Positions 26,971 to 36,211 of a stretch of 64,000 nt of DNA are shown one piece after another. A model generated the notes under the pieces. It worked only from the letters and a program-made list of their open reading frames with translations. It was not told where the DNA came from and ran no database searches. The translations under genes and the position numbers were made by a program. The DNA comes from Leptotrichia buccalis C-1013-b (GTDB taxonomy: Bacteria > Fusobacteriota > Fusobacteriia > Fusobacteriales > Leptotrichiaceae): NCBI RefSeq assembly GCF_000023905.1, contig NC_013192.1, forward strand, positions 1-64,000, in the 5' to 3' direction. Position 1 is the first letter of the stretch. Each line of letters starts with the position of its first letter.

Positions 26971-27912
26971 ATGAAAAATAACAAAAAATTAATAAAATAC
27001 TTGATACAAATATTAGTTGTGCTTTTCGGAATAAGTTTTTTTACATTCTGTCTAATGTATATTTCGCCAGGAGATCCTGCTCAAGTTATGCTTACAGAAT
27101 GCGGACATCTTCCAACACCTGAGCTTTTAGCACAGACAAGAGCTGAACTTGGACTTGATAAGCCTTTTTACATCCAGTACTGGAAATGGCTATTTGGAGT
27201 TCTGCAAGGTGATTTTGGGAAATCCTATTCGTTAAGAGTTCCAGTAATTCAGAAGATAGGGCAGGCATTTATTCCTACATTGTCCCTTTCGTTTATGGCA
27301 CTGTTTTTAATGTGTGTAATTTCAATACCGACTGGAATACTTGCAGCTGTAAAAGAAAATAAATGGCAGGATTATTTGATAAGAATGATGACGTTCATGG
27401 GAATGTCTGTGCCAAGTTTTTGGTTAGGGCTAGTATTTTTGAGTATATTTGGAGTACAGCTTAGACTCGTATCAGTTTCAGGTGGAAATGCTGATTTTGG
27501 TTCAATGATTTTACCTGCATTAACGATAGCGATAGCAATGTCTGCAAAATATATACGGCAAATAAGGCACATATTTCTTGAAGAGTTAAACAAAAGTTAT
27601 GTAACAGGAGCTAGAATGAGGGGAATAAAAGAACGTGATATTTTGTGGAAACATGTATTGCCTAATGCAATGCTACCTATAATAACGCTTCTAGGACTTT
27701 CATTAGGAAGCCTTCTGGGAGGAACTGCAGTTGTAGAAATAGTTTATAATTGGCCAGGAATGGGAAGAATGGCAGTAAAAGCAATATCAGCTCAGGATTA
27801 TCCGTTAATTCAGTCTTATGTGCTAATAATTGCATTCTTGTACTTGATAGTAAATATCGCAGTTGATATTTCGTATAAATATCTAGATGCAAGAGTTGAG
27901 GAGGTAATTTAA
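26971..27912 (+). CDS. Nik/Dpp-type ABC transporter permease, probable cobalt/nickel uptake
   Basis: 313 residues, six membrane helices. The NikB/DppB pattern is clear: LIKYLIQILVVLFGISFFTFCLMYISPGDPA (about 8-38), GLDKPFYIQYWKW (about 64), and the EAA loop around RGIKERDILWKHVLPNA (about 216-232). It forms the membrane channel with the next gene. Oddly, the good ribosome-binding site AAGGAG (26941-26946) is 24 bp from the ATG. A six-codon frame, GTG (26949) to TAA (26966), lies between and could be a leader. The B12 riboswitch makes cobalt the likeliest cargo, by inference. Confidence 0.92.
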   Translation: MKNNKKLIKYLIQILVVLFGISFFTFCLMYISPGDPAQVMLTECGHLPTPELLAQTRAELGLDKPFYIQYWKWLFGVLQGDFGKSYSLRVPVIQKIGQAFIPTLSLSFMALFLMCVISIPTGILAAVKENKWQDYLIRMMTFMGMSVPSFWLGLVFLSIFGVQLRLVSVSGGNADFGSMILPALTIAIAMSAKYIRQIRHIFLEELNKSYVTGARMRGIKERDILWKHVLPNAMLPIITLLGLSLGSLLGGTAVVEIVYNWPGMGRMAVKAISAQDYPLIQSYVLIIAFLYLIVNIAVDISYKYLDARVEEVI

Positions 27913-27914
27913 AC

Positions 27915-28736
27915 TTGAACAAATTAAAATTTATGGGAAAAAATACACAACTGAAAATATTTCTAGCACTTGCAATCATTGTGGTATTAATTGCAATTTT
28001 TGCACCATTTATAGTACCAAATGATCCTTTTAAACAATTAGGTCCAAGTTTATTGCGACCATCAAAACAGTATATTTTTGGAACAGATCAGCTTGGAAGG
28101 GATTTGTTCTCAAGAGTTATATATGGTTCAAGATACTCGATATTCATGACTTTGACTTTGATGTTCATAATTTTTGCTGTAGGAACGATACTGGGAGTGC
28201 TTGCAGGATATTTTGGAGGAATTGTTGATACGGTGATAATGAGACTTGGAGATATGATGATTGCATTTCCAGGATTAATTCTTGCCATAGCGATAGCTGG
28301 ACTTTTAAATCCGAGTGTGAAAAATTCAATTATAGCAATAGCGGCAGTTACTTGGACAAAATACGCAAGGCTTGCAAGAAGTATGGTTCTTAAAATAAAA
28401 CAGGAACTGTATGTGGAAGCGGCAAAAATAACAGGAAGCAGGGATTACTCAATAATATTTAAATATATAATTCCAAATATGATTACAACGATGATAGTAA
28501 CAGCGGTTTCAGATATGGGAACATTAATGCTGGAAATAGCGGCACTTTCATTCTTAGGATTTGGAGCACAGCCTCCGACACCAGAATGGGGAGCAATGCT
28601 TAACGAAGGAAGAACAACACTTAGTAGAGCTCCTTGGATGATGATGTATCCAGGGCTAGCAATAGTAATTGTTGTAATTATATTCAATATGCTGGGAGAT
28701 TCGGTAAGAGATTTAGTTGATGTGAAAAGTGAATAA
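27915..28736 (+). CDS. Nik/Dpp-type ABC transporter permease, second subunit
   Basis: 273 residues, six helices. NikC/DppC landmarks: FAPFIVPNDPFKQ (about 31), FGTDQLGRDLFSRVIYGSRYS (about 55-75), and the EAA loop around KITGSRDYSIIFKYIIPN (about 173-190). The start is TTG with GAGGAGGT nine bases upstream, overlapping the end of the previous gene region. It forms the permease heterodimer with the upstream product. Confidence 0.92.
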   Translation: MNKLKFMGKNTQLKIFLALAIIVVLIAIFAPFIVPNDPFKQLGPSLLRPSKQYIFGTDQLGRDLFSRVIYGSRYSIFMTLTLMFIIFAVGTILGVLAGYFGGIVDTVIMRLGDMMIAFPGLILAIAIAGLLNPSVKNSIIAIAAVTWTKYARLARSMVLKIKQELYVEAAKITGSRDYSIIFKYIIPNMITTMIVTAVSDMGTLMLEIAALSFLGFGAQPPTPEWGAMLNEGRTTLSRAPWMMMYPGLAIVIVVIIFNMLGDSVRDLVDVKSE

Positions 28737-28787
28737 TTTTTAAAAATAAAAAAGTAACAAAAAATTAAATATATAGGGAGATGAAAA

Positions 28788-30347
28788 ATGTTAAAAAATC
28801 GTAAAAGTAAATTTTTAGTTTTGATTATGGCATTATTAACGTTATTAGTAGCGTGTGGCGGGAAAAGTGCAAAAAGTAAAAGCAATCCAGATGAACTTGT
28901 AGTTGGAGTAACTTCGTTTGCAGATACGCTTGAGCCTACAGATCAGTATTTTAGCTGGGTTGTAACTCGTTATGGTGTTGGAGAGAACTTGACAATTTTT
29001 GATGAAAAAGGTAACTTGAAGCCATTGCTTGCTGAAAATTGGAAATTAAGTAATGATAAATTAGAATGGACTTTCAAGATAAGAGATGGAGTAACTTTCT
29101 CAAATGGACATCCATTGACAGCAGAAGCAGTAAAAAAATCAATAGAAAGAGTATTTGCTAAAAATAAAAGAGCAGAATCATTCTTTAAATATACTTCGAT
29201 AGAAGCTAGTGGACAAGAATTGAAAATAAAAACAAAAGAGCCTGTAGCAATATTGCCTGAATCATTGGCAGATCCGTTGTTCTTAATAGTTGACACGTCA
29301 GTTAATACGGATGAATTCGCTCAAAAAGGGCCAATATCAACAGGACCGTTTGTTGTTCAAGAATTTAAGCCTGGTGAACAGACAGTTGTTGTAAGAAATG
29401 AAAATTACTGGAATGGAAAAGCAAAATTGGCAAAAGTAACATTTAAAGATATAAATGATCAAAATACAAGAGCATTATCTCTAAAATCAGGAGAAATTGA
29501 TGTGGCATACAACTTGAAAGTTACTAATAAAGCTGATTTTGAAGGAGATAAAAATATTGTAATAAACGAATTGAAATCATTAAGATCAACTTATGCGTTT
29601 ATGAATCAAACAAAAGGATTGAAAGACAAAGCATTGAGAGAAGCAATAATAAGAGGTGCAAATAGAGAAAACTATACACAAAACTTATTACAAGGTGGAG
29701 CAACTCCAGGAAAAGCACCAGTTCCACCAACATTGGACTTCGGATTTAATGAATTAAAGGATGAAAATGCCTATAACCGTGAAAGTGCTAAGAAAATATT
29801 AGCAGATGCAGGATATAAAGATGTGGATGGAGATGGGTTTGTAGAACGTCCTGATGGATCAAAAATTGACTTGAACTTTGTAATTTATACAAGTAGAGAA
29901 GAATTGCAAATTTATGCTCAGGCATTCCAAACTGATATGAAGGAAATTGGTATAAAAGTTACTTTAAAACCTGTAAGCTATGAAACAGTTTTGAGTATGA
30001 GAGACGATTCAAACTTTGATATGTTAATTTGGAACGTACTTGCTGCAAATACTGGAGATCCTGAAAAATACTTACATGAAAACTGGTATAGCAAAGCAGA
30101 AACAAACAAAACAGGTTATTCAAATCCTGAAGTTGACAAAATGCTAGATGAGTTATCAAAAGAATTTGATAAAGCTAAGAGAAAAGATCTTGTTGTAAAA
30201 ATACAGCAGTTAATAATGAACGATGCGGCGACATTATTCTTTGGATATGAAACTACATTCCTTTACAGCAACAAAGTGGTAACAGGGCTTAAAATGTATC
30301 CAATGGATTACTACTGGATAACAAAAGATGTAGCAAAAGCTAATTAA
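28788..30347 (+). CDS. Nik/Opp-type substrate-binding lipoprotein (SBP family 5)
   Basis: 519 residues. A lipoprotein signal ends in TLLVACGG (Cys about 22). The mature protein has the family-5 pattern: LAENWKLSNDKLEWTFKIRDGVTFSNGHPLTAEAVKKS (about 84-121), STGPFVVQEFKPGEQ, and VVRNENYWNGKAKL (about 204-217). NikA-like proteins bind Ni or Co chelates, while Opp/Dpp homologues bind peptides. The riboswitch upstream and the overall NikABCDE-like makeup favour a cobalt or nickel chelate. The gene sits between the permeases and the ATPases. Confidence 0.9.
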   Translation: MLKNRKSKFLVLIMALLTLLVACGGKSAKSKSNPDELVVGVTSFADTLEPTDQYFSWVVTRYGVGENLTIFDEKGNLKPLLAENWKLSNDKLEWTFKIRDGVTFSNGHPLTAEAVKKSIERVFAKNKRAESFFKYTSIEASGQELKIKTKEPVAILPESLADPLFLIVDTSVNTDEFAQKGPISTGPFVVQEFKPGEQTVVVRNENYWNGKAKLAKVTFKDINDQNTRALSLKSGEIDVAYNLKVTNKADFEGDKNIVINELKSLRSTYAFMNQTKGLKDKALREAIIRGANRENYTQNLLQGGATPGKAPVPPTLDFGFNELKDENAYNRESAKKILADAGYKDVDGDGFVERPDGSKIDLNFVIYTSREELQIYAQAFQTDMKEIGIKVTLKPVSYETVLSMRDDSNFDMLIWNVLAANTGDPEKYLHENWYSKAETNKTGYSNPEVDKMLDELSKEFDKAKRKDLVVKIQQLIMNDAATLFFGYETTFLYSNKVVTGLKMYPMDYYWITKDVAKAN

Positions 30348-30356
30348 GGAGAATTT

Positions 30357-31142
30357 ATGTTAGAGATAAAAGATTTGACAATTCAGTATGGAGATAAGCC
30401 TCCAGTAGTTGAAAATTTTTCTCTTTCATTGAAAAAAGGTGAAATAATAACAATTGTGGGGGAAAGCGGTAGTGGAAAATCTACCGTTCTTTCTTCTATT
30501 TTAGGATTATTGCCAAATGGAGGAAAAATAATTTCAGGCGATATAATTTATAATGGAGAATCAATGCTCAGTAAAAGCCTTAATCAATGGAGGGAACTGC
30601 GAGGGACTGAAATAACTATGATTTCACAGGATTCAGGAGGAACTCTTAATCCAATAAGAAAAATAGGAAAACAGTTTGTCGAATACATTCAGACACATTC
30701 CAAAATGTCAGCAAAAGAAGCTGAAGAAAAAGCAAAAGATATGTTTTCCAAAGTAAACTTGCCAGATCCTGAAATCATTATGAAAAGCTACCCACACCAA
30801 TTGTCAGGTGGAATGAAACAGCGTGTAGGAATAGCAATGGCGCTTACTTTTCATCCAAAAATTATTTTGGGAGATGAGCCTACAAGTGCATTAGATGTTA
30901 TAACACAGGCTCAAATAGTGAAGGAAATAATGGACCTCAGAAAAAAATTTGACACTTCTATCATAATGGTAACCCACAATCTGGGAGTTGCCGCATATAT
31001 TTCAGATAAAATAATTGTTATGCAAAATGGAAAAATTGTTGATGCAGGTAATAAAAACGAAGTTATAGAAAATCCAAAAAGTGACTACACAAAAAAACTT
31101 CTAGCAGCTGTGCCTGAAATTGGAGGTGAAAGGCTTGTCTAA
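30357..31142 (+). CDS. Nik/Dpp-type ABC transporter ATP-binding protein (NikD position)
   Basis: 261 residues. Walker A GESGSGKSTVLS (about 34-45), signature LSGGMKQRVGIAMAL (about 149-163), Walker B IILGDEPTSALD (about 170-181) and switch His in MVTHNLG. The C-terminal end with NPKSDYTKKLLAAVPEIGG is the oligopeptide/nickel-type tail. AAGGAG precedes the ATG, 9 bp after the binding-protein stop. It pairs with the next gene product as the ATPase heterodimer. Confidence 0.93.
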   Translation: MLEIKDLTIQYGDKPPVVENFSLSLKKGEIITIVGESGSGKSTVLSSILGLLPNGGKIISGDIIYNGESMLSKSLNQWRELRGTEITMISQDSGGTLNPIRKIGKQFVEYIQTHSKMSAKEAEEKAKDMFSKVNLPDPEIIMKSYPHQLSGGMKQRVGIAMALTFHPKIILGDEPTSALDVITQAQIVKEIMDLRKKFDTSIIMVTHNLGVAAYISDKIIVMQNGKIVDAGNKNEVIENPKSDYTKKLLAAVPEIGGERLV

Positions 31143-31932
31143 TATTAATGATGTAATTCTTGAAACAAAAAATCTTACAAAAATTTATGAAAAACCAAAT
31201 GATAAAAAAGTAGTGGCTTGTAACAACGTAAATTTAAAAATTCATAAAGGAAAAACTTTGGGGATTGTTGGAGAATCAGGATCAGGAAAAACAACACTTG
31301 TAAATATGCTTATGGACTTGGAAAAGCCAACTTCTGGAGAGATTTTGTATCACGGAAGGGATATAAGCAAGTTTACAAAACAGGAAGTGTGGGAAAATAG
31401 ACAAAATATCCAGATAGTTTTTCAAGATCCATGGTCAGCTTTTAATCCTAAAATGAATGTTATGCAAATTCTGACAGAGCCTTTGATGAATTATGGAAGA
31501 TTGAAAAAGTCAGAAAGAAAGCAAAAAGCGGAAGAACTTCTTAAAATGGTTGACTTACCTGAAGAATTTGTAACAAAGTATCCGCAAAACATGAGCGGAG
31601 GGCAAAGACAAAGGCTTGGAATCGCAAGAGCAATTTCGCTTGAGCCAGAGATACTTATATGTGATGAGGCAACTTCCGCACTTGATGTTTCCATTCAAAA
31701 AAACATAGTGGAACTTCTTGTAAAATTACAAAAAGAAAAAAACATAACAATGATTTTTATATGTCATGACATAGCATTAATAGAATCTTTTGCACACGAA
31801 ATTGTAGTAATGTATCACGGAGATGTGGTGGAAGTAATAGAAGGCGGACAAATTTCTGAAAAAGCAAAGCATCCGTATACTAAGTCGCTATTAAGTGCAA
31901 TTTTTCCTGTGCGTGGAAAATTAATGAAATGA
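31135..31932 (+). CDS. Nik/Dpp-type ABC transporter ATP-binding protein (NikE position)
   Basis: 265 residues from TTG at 31135, which lies seven bases after GGAGGT and overlaps the previous gene by 8 bp. Walker A GESGSGKTTLVNML (about 45-58), signature MSGGQRQRLGIARAI (about 146-160) and Walker B ILICDEATSALDVS (about 167-180) are intact. The tail KHPYTKSLLSAIFPVRGK is the standard end of this subfamily. It closes the five-gene operon; a bidirectional terminator follows. Confidence 0.93.
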   Translation: MSNINDVILETKNLTKIYEKPNDKKVVACNNVNLKIHKGKTLGIVGESGSGKTTLVNMLMDLEKPTSGEILYHGRDISKFTKQEVWENRQNIQIVFQDPWSAFNPKMNVMQILTEPLMNYGRLKKSERKQKAEELLKMVDLPEEFVTKYPQNMSGGQRQRLGIARAISLEPEILICDEATSALDVSIQKNIVELLVKLQKEKNITMIFICHDIALIESFAHEIVVMYHGDVVEVIEGGQISEKAKHPYTKSLLSAIFPVRGKLMK

Positions 31933-31997
31933 AAATAAAATAATAATTTTTTTAATAAAAAACAATTATGGAATTTTAAAAAAATTATAAAAAGAAT

Positions 31998-32026
31998 GCT
32001 CTAATCCTTGTCGATTAGAGCTTTTT
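31998..32026. terminator. intrinsic terminator between convergent operons
   Basis: A perfect 9-bp stem GCTCTAATC / GATTAGAGC with a six-base loop is followed by TTTTT on the plus strand. It lies between the last transporter gene (+) and the end of the hemA-hemC-cobA/hemD operon (-). Confidence 0.85.
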
Positions 32027-32090
32027 ATAGTTTTAATTTAAATTAACAATATCAAAATTTAAAAAAAAGATAGTAATTTATACAAAAATT

Positions 32091-33578
32091 TTAATTATTA
32101 ATAAATTTCAATATTTTTTCAAATAATCCTTCCTCCGTATATTTTTTCGGCTCTATCTCTACTTTTAATCCATATTTTTCAATAGTTTTTGTAGTAACAG
32201 GACCAATTGAGGCTATAATTTTATTTTTCAGAATTTCTTTTATTTCCTCATTTTCACTCAAGTTTATGCTATCAGCAAAGGCTTTAAAAGTTGATGAACT
32301 TAAAAACATTAAAATGTCGCTTTCTTTTATGTATTTTTCAGCTTTTTCCTTTTCCACTTCAACTTTCTGAGTTTTATACACTACAAGTTTTTCATAATTT
32401 CGGTTATATAAATTTGAATATTTTTTTTCATTTACTGGAGAAATATCAGATACTATAAATAGTATTTTTTCTCCTTCCTTAGTAAAATTCACACTTTCGT
32501 TAGCCAGTCTTTCTACCGTGTATTCTTCTGGATAAAAATCTGGAATTATTTTATATTTTTCAATTTCTTCAGCAGTTTTTTCTCCCACTACACCTATTTT
32601 AACATTTCCCAAAGAACGAATATCCTTTACTTTTCTCATAAATCCAATAACAGAATTTATGCTGTTAAATAGAAGGGTACTGTATTCCTTCAAATCAGGC
32701 ATTTCAAAATCGACATATTCTATATTAATAAATGGAAGGCTCAAAGCCTGTCCGCCAAGTTCATTTATTTTATTTGATATATTTCCTTGTTTTTCCCTAT
32801 TTCTTGTAACAAGAATATTTTTTCCAAATAACGGCTTATTCTCAAACCATTTCATGTTTTCCCGTAAATTTACTACTTCTCCAATTAAAATAATGGCAGG
32901 TGATTTTACATTATGCTCTTTTACTGTATTTACTATTGTTTCCAATGTTCCTGTGTAAGTTTTCTGTCTTGTCGTTGTTCCATCTTTTATTATTGCAACA
33001 GGTGTTTTTGGATTTTTTCCGTTATTTATCAAGTTTTCTGCTATTTTTTCAAGATTGCTTAATCCCATTAGAAAGACCAAAGTTCCTTCCAATTTTGCAA
33101 TAACTGGAAAATCAAGTTCTATTCCATTAAATTGCGTATGTCCAGTAAACACATGAAAAGAAGTATTGATTCCTCTGTGAGTAACAGGAATTCCAGCATA
33201 AGCTGGCACAGCGATTGAAGAAGTTATCCCTGGAATTACCTCAAAATCTATATTTTCAGCAACTAAAGCCTCTATTTCTTCTCCTCCTCGTCCAAATACA
33301 AAAGGATCTCCTCCTTTTAATCTTAGAACCGCAAGTCCTTCTTTCCCTTTTTCTACTAATTTTTTATTTATTTCTGCCTGTAATTTTCCTCCAGCAGTAT
33401 TTTCTTTCCCCATATAAATCATTTCCACATCAGACTTTGCATACTGTAAGATATTTTCATTTACAAGTCTGTCATAAACAATGCAGTCCGCTTTTTCTAT
33501 CACGTTTTTCAATTTTAAAGTTATAAGCCCCTCGTCTCCACAGCCTGCTCCTGCAATATAAACTTTACCTTTTCTCAT
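32091..33578 (-). CDS. cobA-hemD: uroporphyrinogen-III C-methyltransferase / uroporphyrinogen-III synthase fusion
   Basis: 495 residues, two enzymes in one chain. The N-terminal SUMT domain (about 1-245) makes precorrin-2 from uroporphyrinogen III with SAM: VYIAGAGCGDEGLITLK (about 6-22), YDRLV, LKGGDPFVFGRGGEE (about 87-101) and VIPGITSSIAVPAYAGIPVTHRG. The C-terminal HemD domain (about 250-495) closes hydroxymethylbilane to uroporphyrinogen III: NILVTRNREKQGNISN at its start and IGPVTTKTIEKYGL near its end. It overlaps hemC by 14 bp. The fusion joins precursor closure directly to the branch leading to sirohaem and cobalamin. Confidence 0.95.
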   Translation of the reverse strand: MRKGKVYIAGAGCGDEGLITLKLKNVIEKADCIVYDRLVNENILQYAKSDVEMIYMGKENTAGGKLQAEINKKLVEKGKEGLAVLRLKGGDPFVFGRGGEEIEALVAENIDFEVIPGITSSIAVPAYAGIPVTHRGINTSFHVFTGHTQFNGIELDFPVIAKLEGTLVFLMGLSNLEKIAENLINNGKNPKTPVAIIKDGTTTRQKTYTGTLETIVNTVKEHNVKSPAIILIGEVVNLRENMKWFENKPLFGKNILVTRNREKQGNISNKINELGGQALSLPFINIEYVDFEMPDLKEYSTLLFNSINSVIGFMRKVKDIRSLGNVKIGVVGEKTAEEIEKYKIIPDFYPEEYTVERLANESVNFTKEGEKILFIVSDISPVNEKKYSNLYNRNYEKLVVYKTQKVEVEKEKAEKYIKESDILMFLSSSTFKAFADSINLSENEEIKEILKNKIIASIGPVTTKTIEKYGLKVEIEPKKYTEEGLFEKILKFINN

Positions 33579-34533
33579 TTTTCATCTCCTCTTTTTTTAT
33601 TTCTTCAGCCAATTTTTGTGCAGTTTCCTTTGGATTTTCTCTATTTCCTTCAACTTCTTTAAATATTCTGATTCCGTTATCATTAAACATTCCCTTTAAT
33701 TTTAATGTATTTCCTTCAATAACCGATGAACAGCCTATCGGAGTATGGCATCCTCCATCAAAAATTTTTGAAAATTCTCTTTCAGCTTTACACATTATCG
33801 TAACTTCATCATCATTTATAATTTTCAGAAGATGTCGTATTTTATTATCATTTTCCCTGCATTGAATACACAAAATCCCTTGTCCTGGTGCTGGCATAAA
33901 TGAATCTTTATCAAAATATTCAGTAATTCTGTTTTCCAGCCCAACTCTTTTTAATCCAGCCGCAGCCAGCACAATCGCATCATATTCCCCATCATCAAGT
34001 TTTTTCAGCCTTGTGTGAATATTACCTCGAATTGCTTTTATCTTTACATCATTTCGCAAATTCAAAAGCTCCTTTTCCCGTCTTATGCTCCCTGTCCCAA
34101 TTACAGAATTTTCATCAAGTTCTTTTAATTTTTTTCCATTTTTTGAAACAAGCACATCACGGTTATCTTCCCTCATTGGAAAACACGCATTCAAAAGCCC
34201 TTCTGGAGTATTTTGCGGCATATCCTTTAACGAATGCACCGCCAAATCTATTTTATTTTCCAGCATTTCCTTTTCGATTTCCTTCACAAACAAGTCCTTT
34301 TGCGTAGTTCCTTTTATTTTTGTAAAGTCCCTTAAATCTTTATCTCCCTTTGTAACTATAACTTTCAGTTCTATTTCCAGTGGATTTTTTTTATCAAATC
34401 CTTCAATTTCGCAAAAATTCTCATTTTCTCTTAATTCATCATATTTTTTAATAAGCATTTCCTTCACTTTTTCCGCTTGTGCAAGTGCCAAAATACTTCC
34501 TCGCGTTCCAATAATTATTTTATTCGATTTCAT
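33565..34533 (-). CDS. hemC: porphobilinogen deaminase (hydroxymethylbilane synthase)
   Basis: 322 residues. HemC polymerises four porphobilinogens using a dipyrromethane cofactor. Landmarks are IGTRGSILALAQAEKV (about 8-23), AVHSLKDMPQ (about 98-107), GTGSIRREKELLNLR (about 146-160), AIRGNIHTRLKKLDDGEYDAIVLAAAGLKRVG (about 167-198), and the cofactor-attachment segment FDGGCHTPIGC (Cys about 262). It starts within an ATGA overlap of the hemA stop, so translation is coupled. Confidence 0.96.
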   Translation of the reverse strand: MKSNKIIIGTRGSILALAQAEKVKEMLIKKYDELRENENFCEIEGFDKKNPLEIELKVIVTKGDKDLRDFTKIKGTTQKDLFVKEIEKEMLENKIDLAVHSLKDMPQNTPEGLLNACFPMREDNRDVLVSKNGKKLKELDENSVIGTGSIRREKELLNLRNDVKIKAIRGNIHTRLKKLDDGEYDAIVLAAAGLKRVGLENRITEYFDKDSFMPAPGQGILCIQCRENDNKIRHLLKIINDDEVTIMCKAEREFSKIFDGGCHTPIGCSSVIEGNTLKLKGMFNDNGIRIFKEVEGNRENPKETAQKLAEEIKKEEMKNEKR

Positions 34534-35570
34534 CTATTTTCACCTATCTCAATATTTTTCTGATTTGTATATTTTCTTCTTTTTTCAAGTTTTTCCGCTA
34601 TTTTTTTCAACTGCTCCTCAATAATGTAAGAATATTTTTCTACAATTTCATCCCGTTTTTCCACATTTTTATTATATTCATCCCAAATATCCTCCAAATG
34701 ATAAAGTGAAGCGTTTTCAGACTCCCCTATACTTGCCTCAATATCTCTAGGAACGGCTAAATCAAGGAAAAACCGTTTTTTTCCATCATTCAAAATATTT
34801 TGAATTTTCGCTGTTTCAAGAATCAAATGTGGTGCAGAAGTGGCACTTATTACAATATCCATATTTTTTATAACATTATATTTCTCATTAAATTCTGCTG
34901 TCTGAACGTCTGGATACACTTTCTGTAATTCAATCGATTTTCGTAAACTTCTATTTGTCATTGTCAAATGGCAATTGTTCATTTTGTGAAGAAGTGTAAG
35001 AATCGACTGGCTCAAATCTCCCACTCCAATTACAAATATTTTTTTATTTTCAAGGCTCTCAAATTTTGTTCTTATAAATTTTACAGCTATCGAATCAAGT
35101 GAAATATTTTTTTCATTTATTTTGCTTTCCGCCCTAAATCTTTTCCCAGTTTCTATCGCCTGATTAAACATTATATTCAAAAAAGAAGACGTAATATTTT
35201 TATCAAGAGCGTCAAAATATGCTTTTTTAAGCTGTACAAGAATCTGATCCTCTCCCTTTATTATCGAATCCAGCCCACAAATCACCCGCAGTAAATAATC
35301 CACAGCTTCAGTTCCTCTATAGTCCTTCATCTTCTCAATCTTAAAATCCCTCTTTAACTTCTCAATTTCAAATTCCTTGCTAACATCCAAATAAAGCTCT
35401 ATCCTAAGGCAAGTTTCAACAGCCACATACCCCTTTATAATCCTTTTTTCCAAATACTCCCTCAAAACATGTCTATACCCCTCTTTTACAAACTTTTCCC
35501 TTTCTTCCAAACTCAAATTTTTATAACTAAAACTTAGAATATAAAAATTTTTTACTAAATTTTCCTTCAT
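34530..35570 (-). CDS. hemA: glutamyl-tRNA reductase
   Basis: 346 residues, somewhat shorter than many HemA proteins (about 400-430). It reduces Glu-tRNA to glutamate-1-semialdehyde, the first step of tetrapyrrole synthesis. The catalytic motif reads ETCLRIELY (about 53-61), where most relatives have TCNRxE; the Cys is kept. Also visible are GEDQILVQLKKAY (about 121-133) and the NADPH-binding IFVIGVGDLSQSI (about 172-184). It is the first gene of the hemA-hemC-cobA/hemD operon. Its start lies only 24 bp after the end of the broken ptuB, so the defence genes may share its transcript. Confidence 0.94.
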   Translation of the reverse strand: MKENLVKNFYILSFSYKNLSLEEREKFVKEGYRHVLREYLEKRIIKGYVAVETCLRIELYLDVSKEFEIEKLKRDFKIEKMKDYRGTEAVDYLLRVICGLDSIIKGEDQILVQLKKAYFDALDKNITSSFLNIMFNQAIETGKRFRAESKINEKNISLDSIAVKFIRTKFESLENKKIFVIGVGDLSQSILTLLHKMNNCHLTMTNRSLRKSIELQKVYPDVQTAEFNEKYNVIKNMDIVISATSAPHLILETAKIQNILNDGKKRFFLDLAVPRDIEASIGESENASLYHLEDIWDEYNKNVEKRDEIVEKYSYIIEEQLKKIAEKLEKRRKYTNQKNIEIGENR

Positions 35571-35593
35571 CTTTTTTCTCTCCGTTTTTTTAT

Positions 35594-36211
35594 TTATTTT
35601 TCAGTTGCAGATTTTAAATTTTTTAAAAGAAATTCTTTTAGCGTAGGAAATTTTGTTATATATTTTAAATTTTCAATATTAATTACTATTTTCCCTTCTT
35701 TTCTTGAAGAATTTTGATAAATAAAACTTTTTCTGCTTTCACATAATTTTTTTTGATTCAAATTTAAAATTTCTATTGTTTTCATTGCCATTTCATACTA
35801 TATTCCATTTTCATATTTTGGAATTATTTCGCCTGTACTAATACTATATTCAAAATAATCTCTAGGATTATATTCAACTGGATTCACAAAATTATCATCC
35901 CATTTGTTCCCTTTTATTGAACCACAAGTTTGATTTTCAAGACAACCAGTCAAAAAATTACTGTAATTATGAAACAACTTTGGAAATTTGTCTTTAGGTT
36001 TTATATGCTCAATTTGACTTTTCTCAACAGAAATCTGTCTTTCACAATAAGGGCAAAAGTAAATTCCATCTATTTTCTGCTCATTTTCAAGCATATACTC
36101 TTTTAGTTTGTCCTTTATTTCAAAATCAAAATCTTTCCAGCTTTTCGGATTACTTTTCTTTTTAAATTCCGCAAAAAATTTTGGCTCATCGTTTTTATCT
36201 ACTTTCAGCAT
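35594..36211 (-). pseudogene. PtuB-like HNH endonuclease, split by an in-frame amber codon
   Basis: The first part (35798-36211, 137 residues) has the HNH pattern of the Septu/retron-associated family: CPYC (53-56), QIEHIKPKDKFP (66-77), the Asn in HNYSNFLTGC and a second Cys pair. A TAG at 35798-35800 then stops translation. Reading continues in the same frame as YEMAMKTIEILNLNQKKLCESR... to 35594, which matches the usual C-terminal part of the family (a TIEILNLN segment). The whole would be about 205 residues. Either the gene is inactivated by a nonsense mutation, or a shortened protein and a separate C-terminal piece are made. It overlaps the ATPase gene by 17 bp. Confidence 0.75.
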
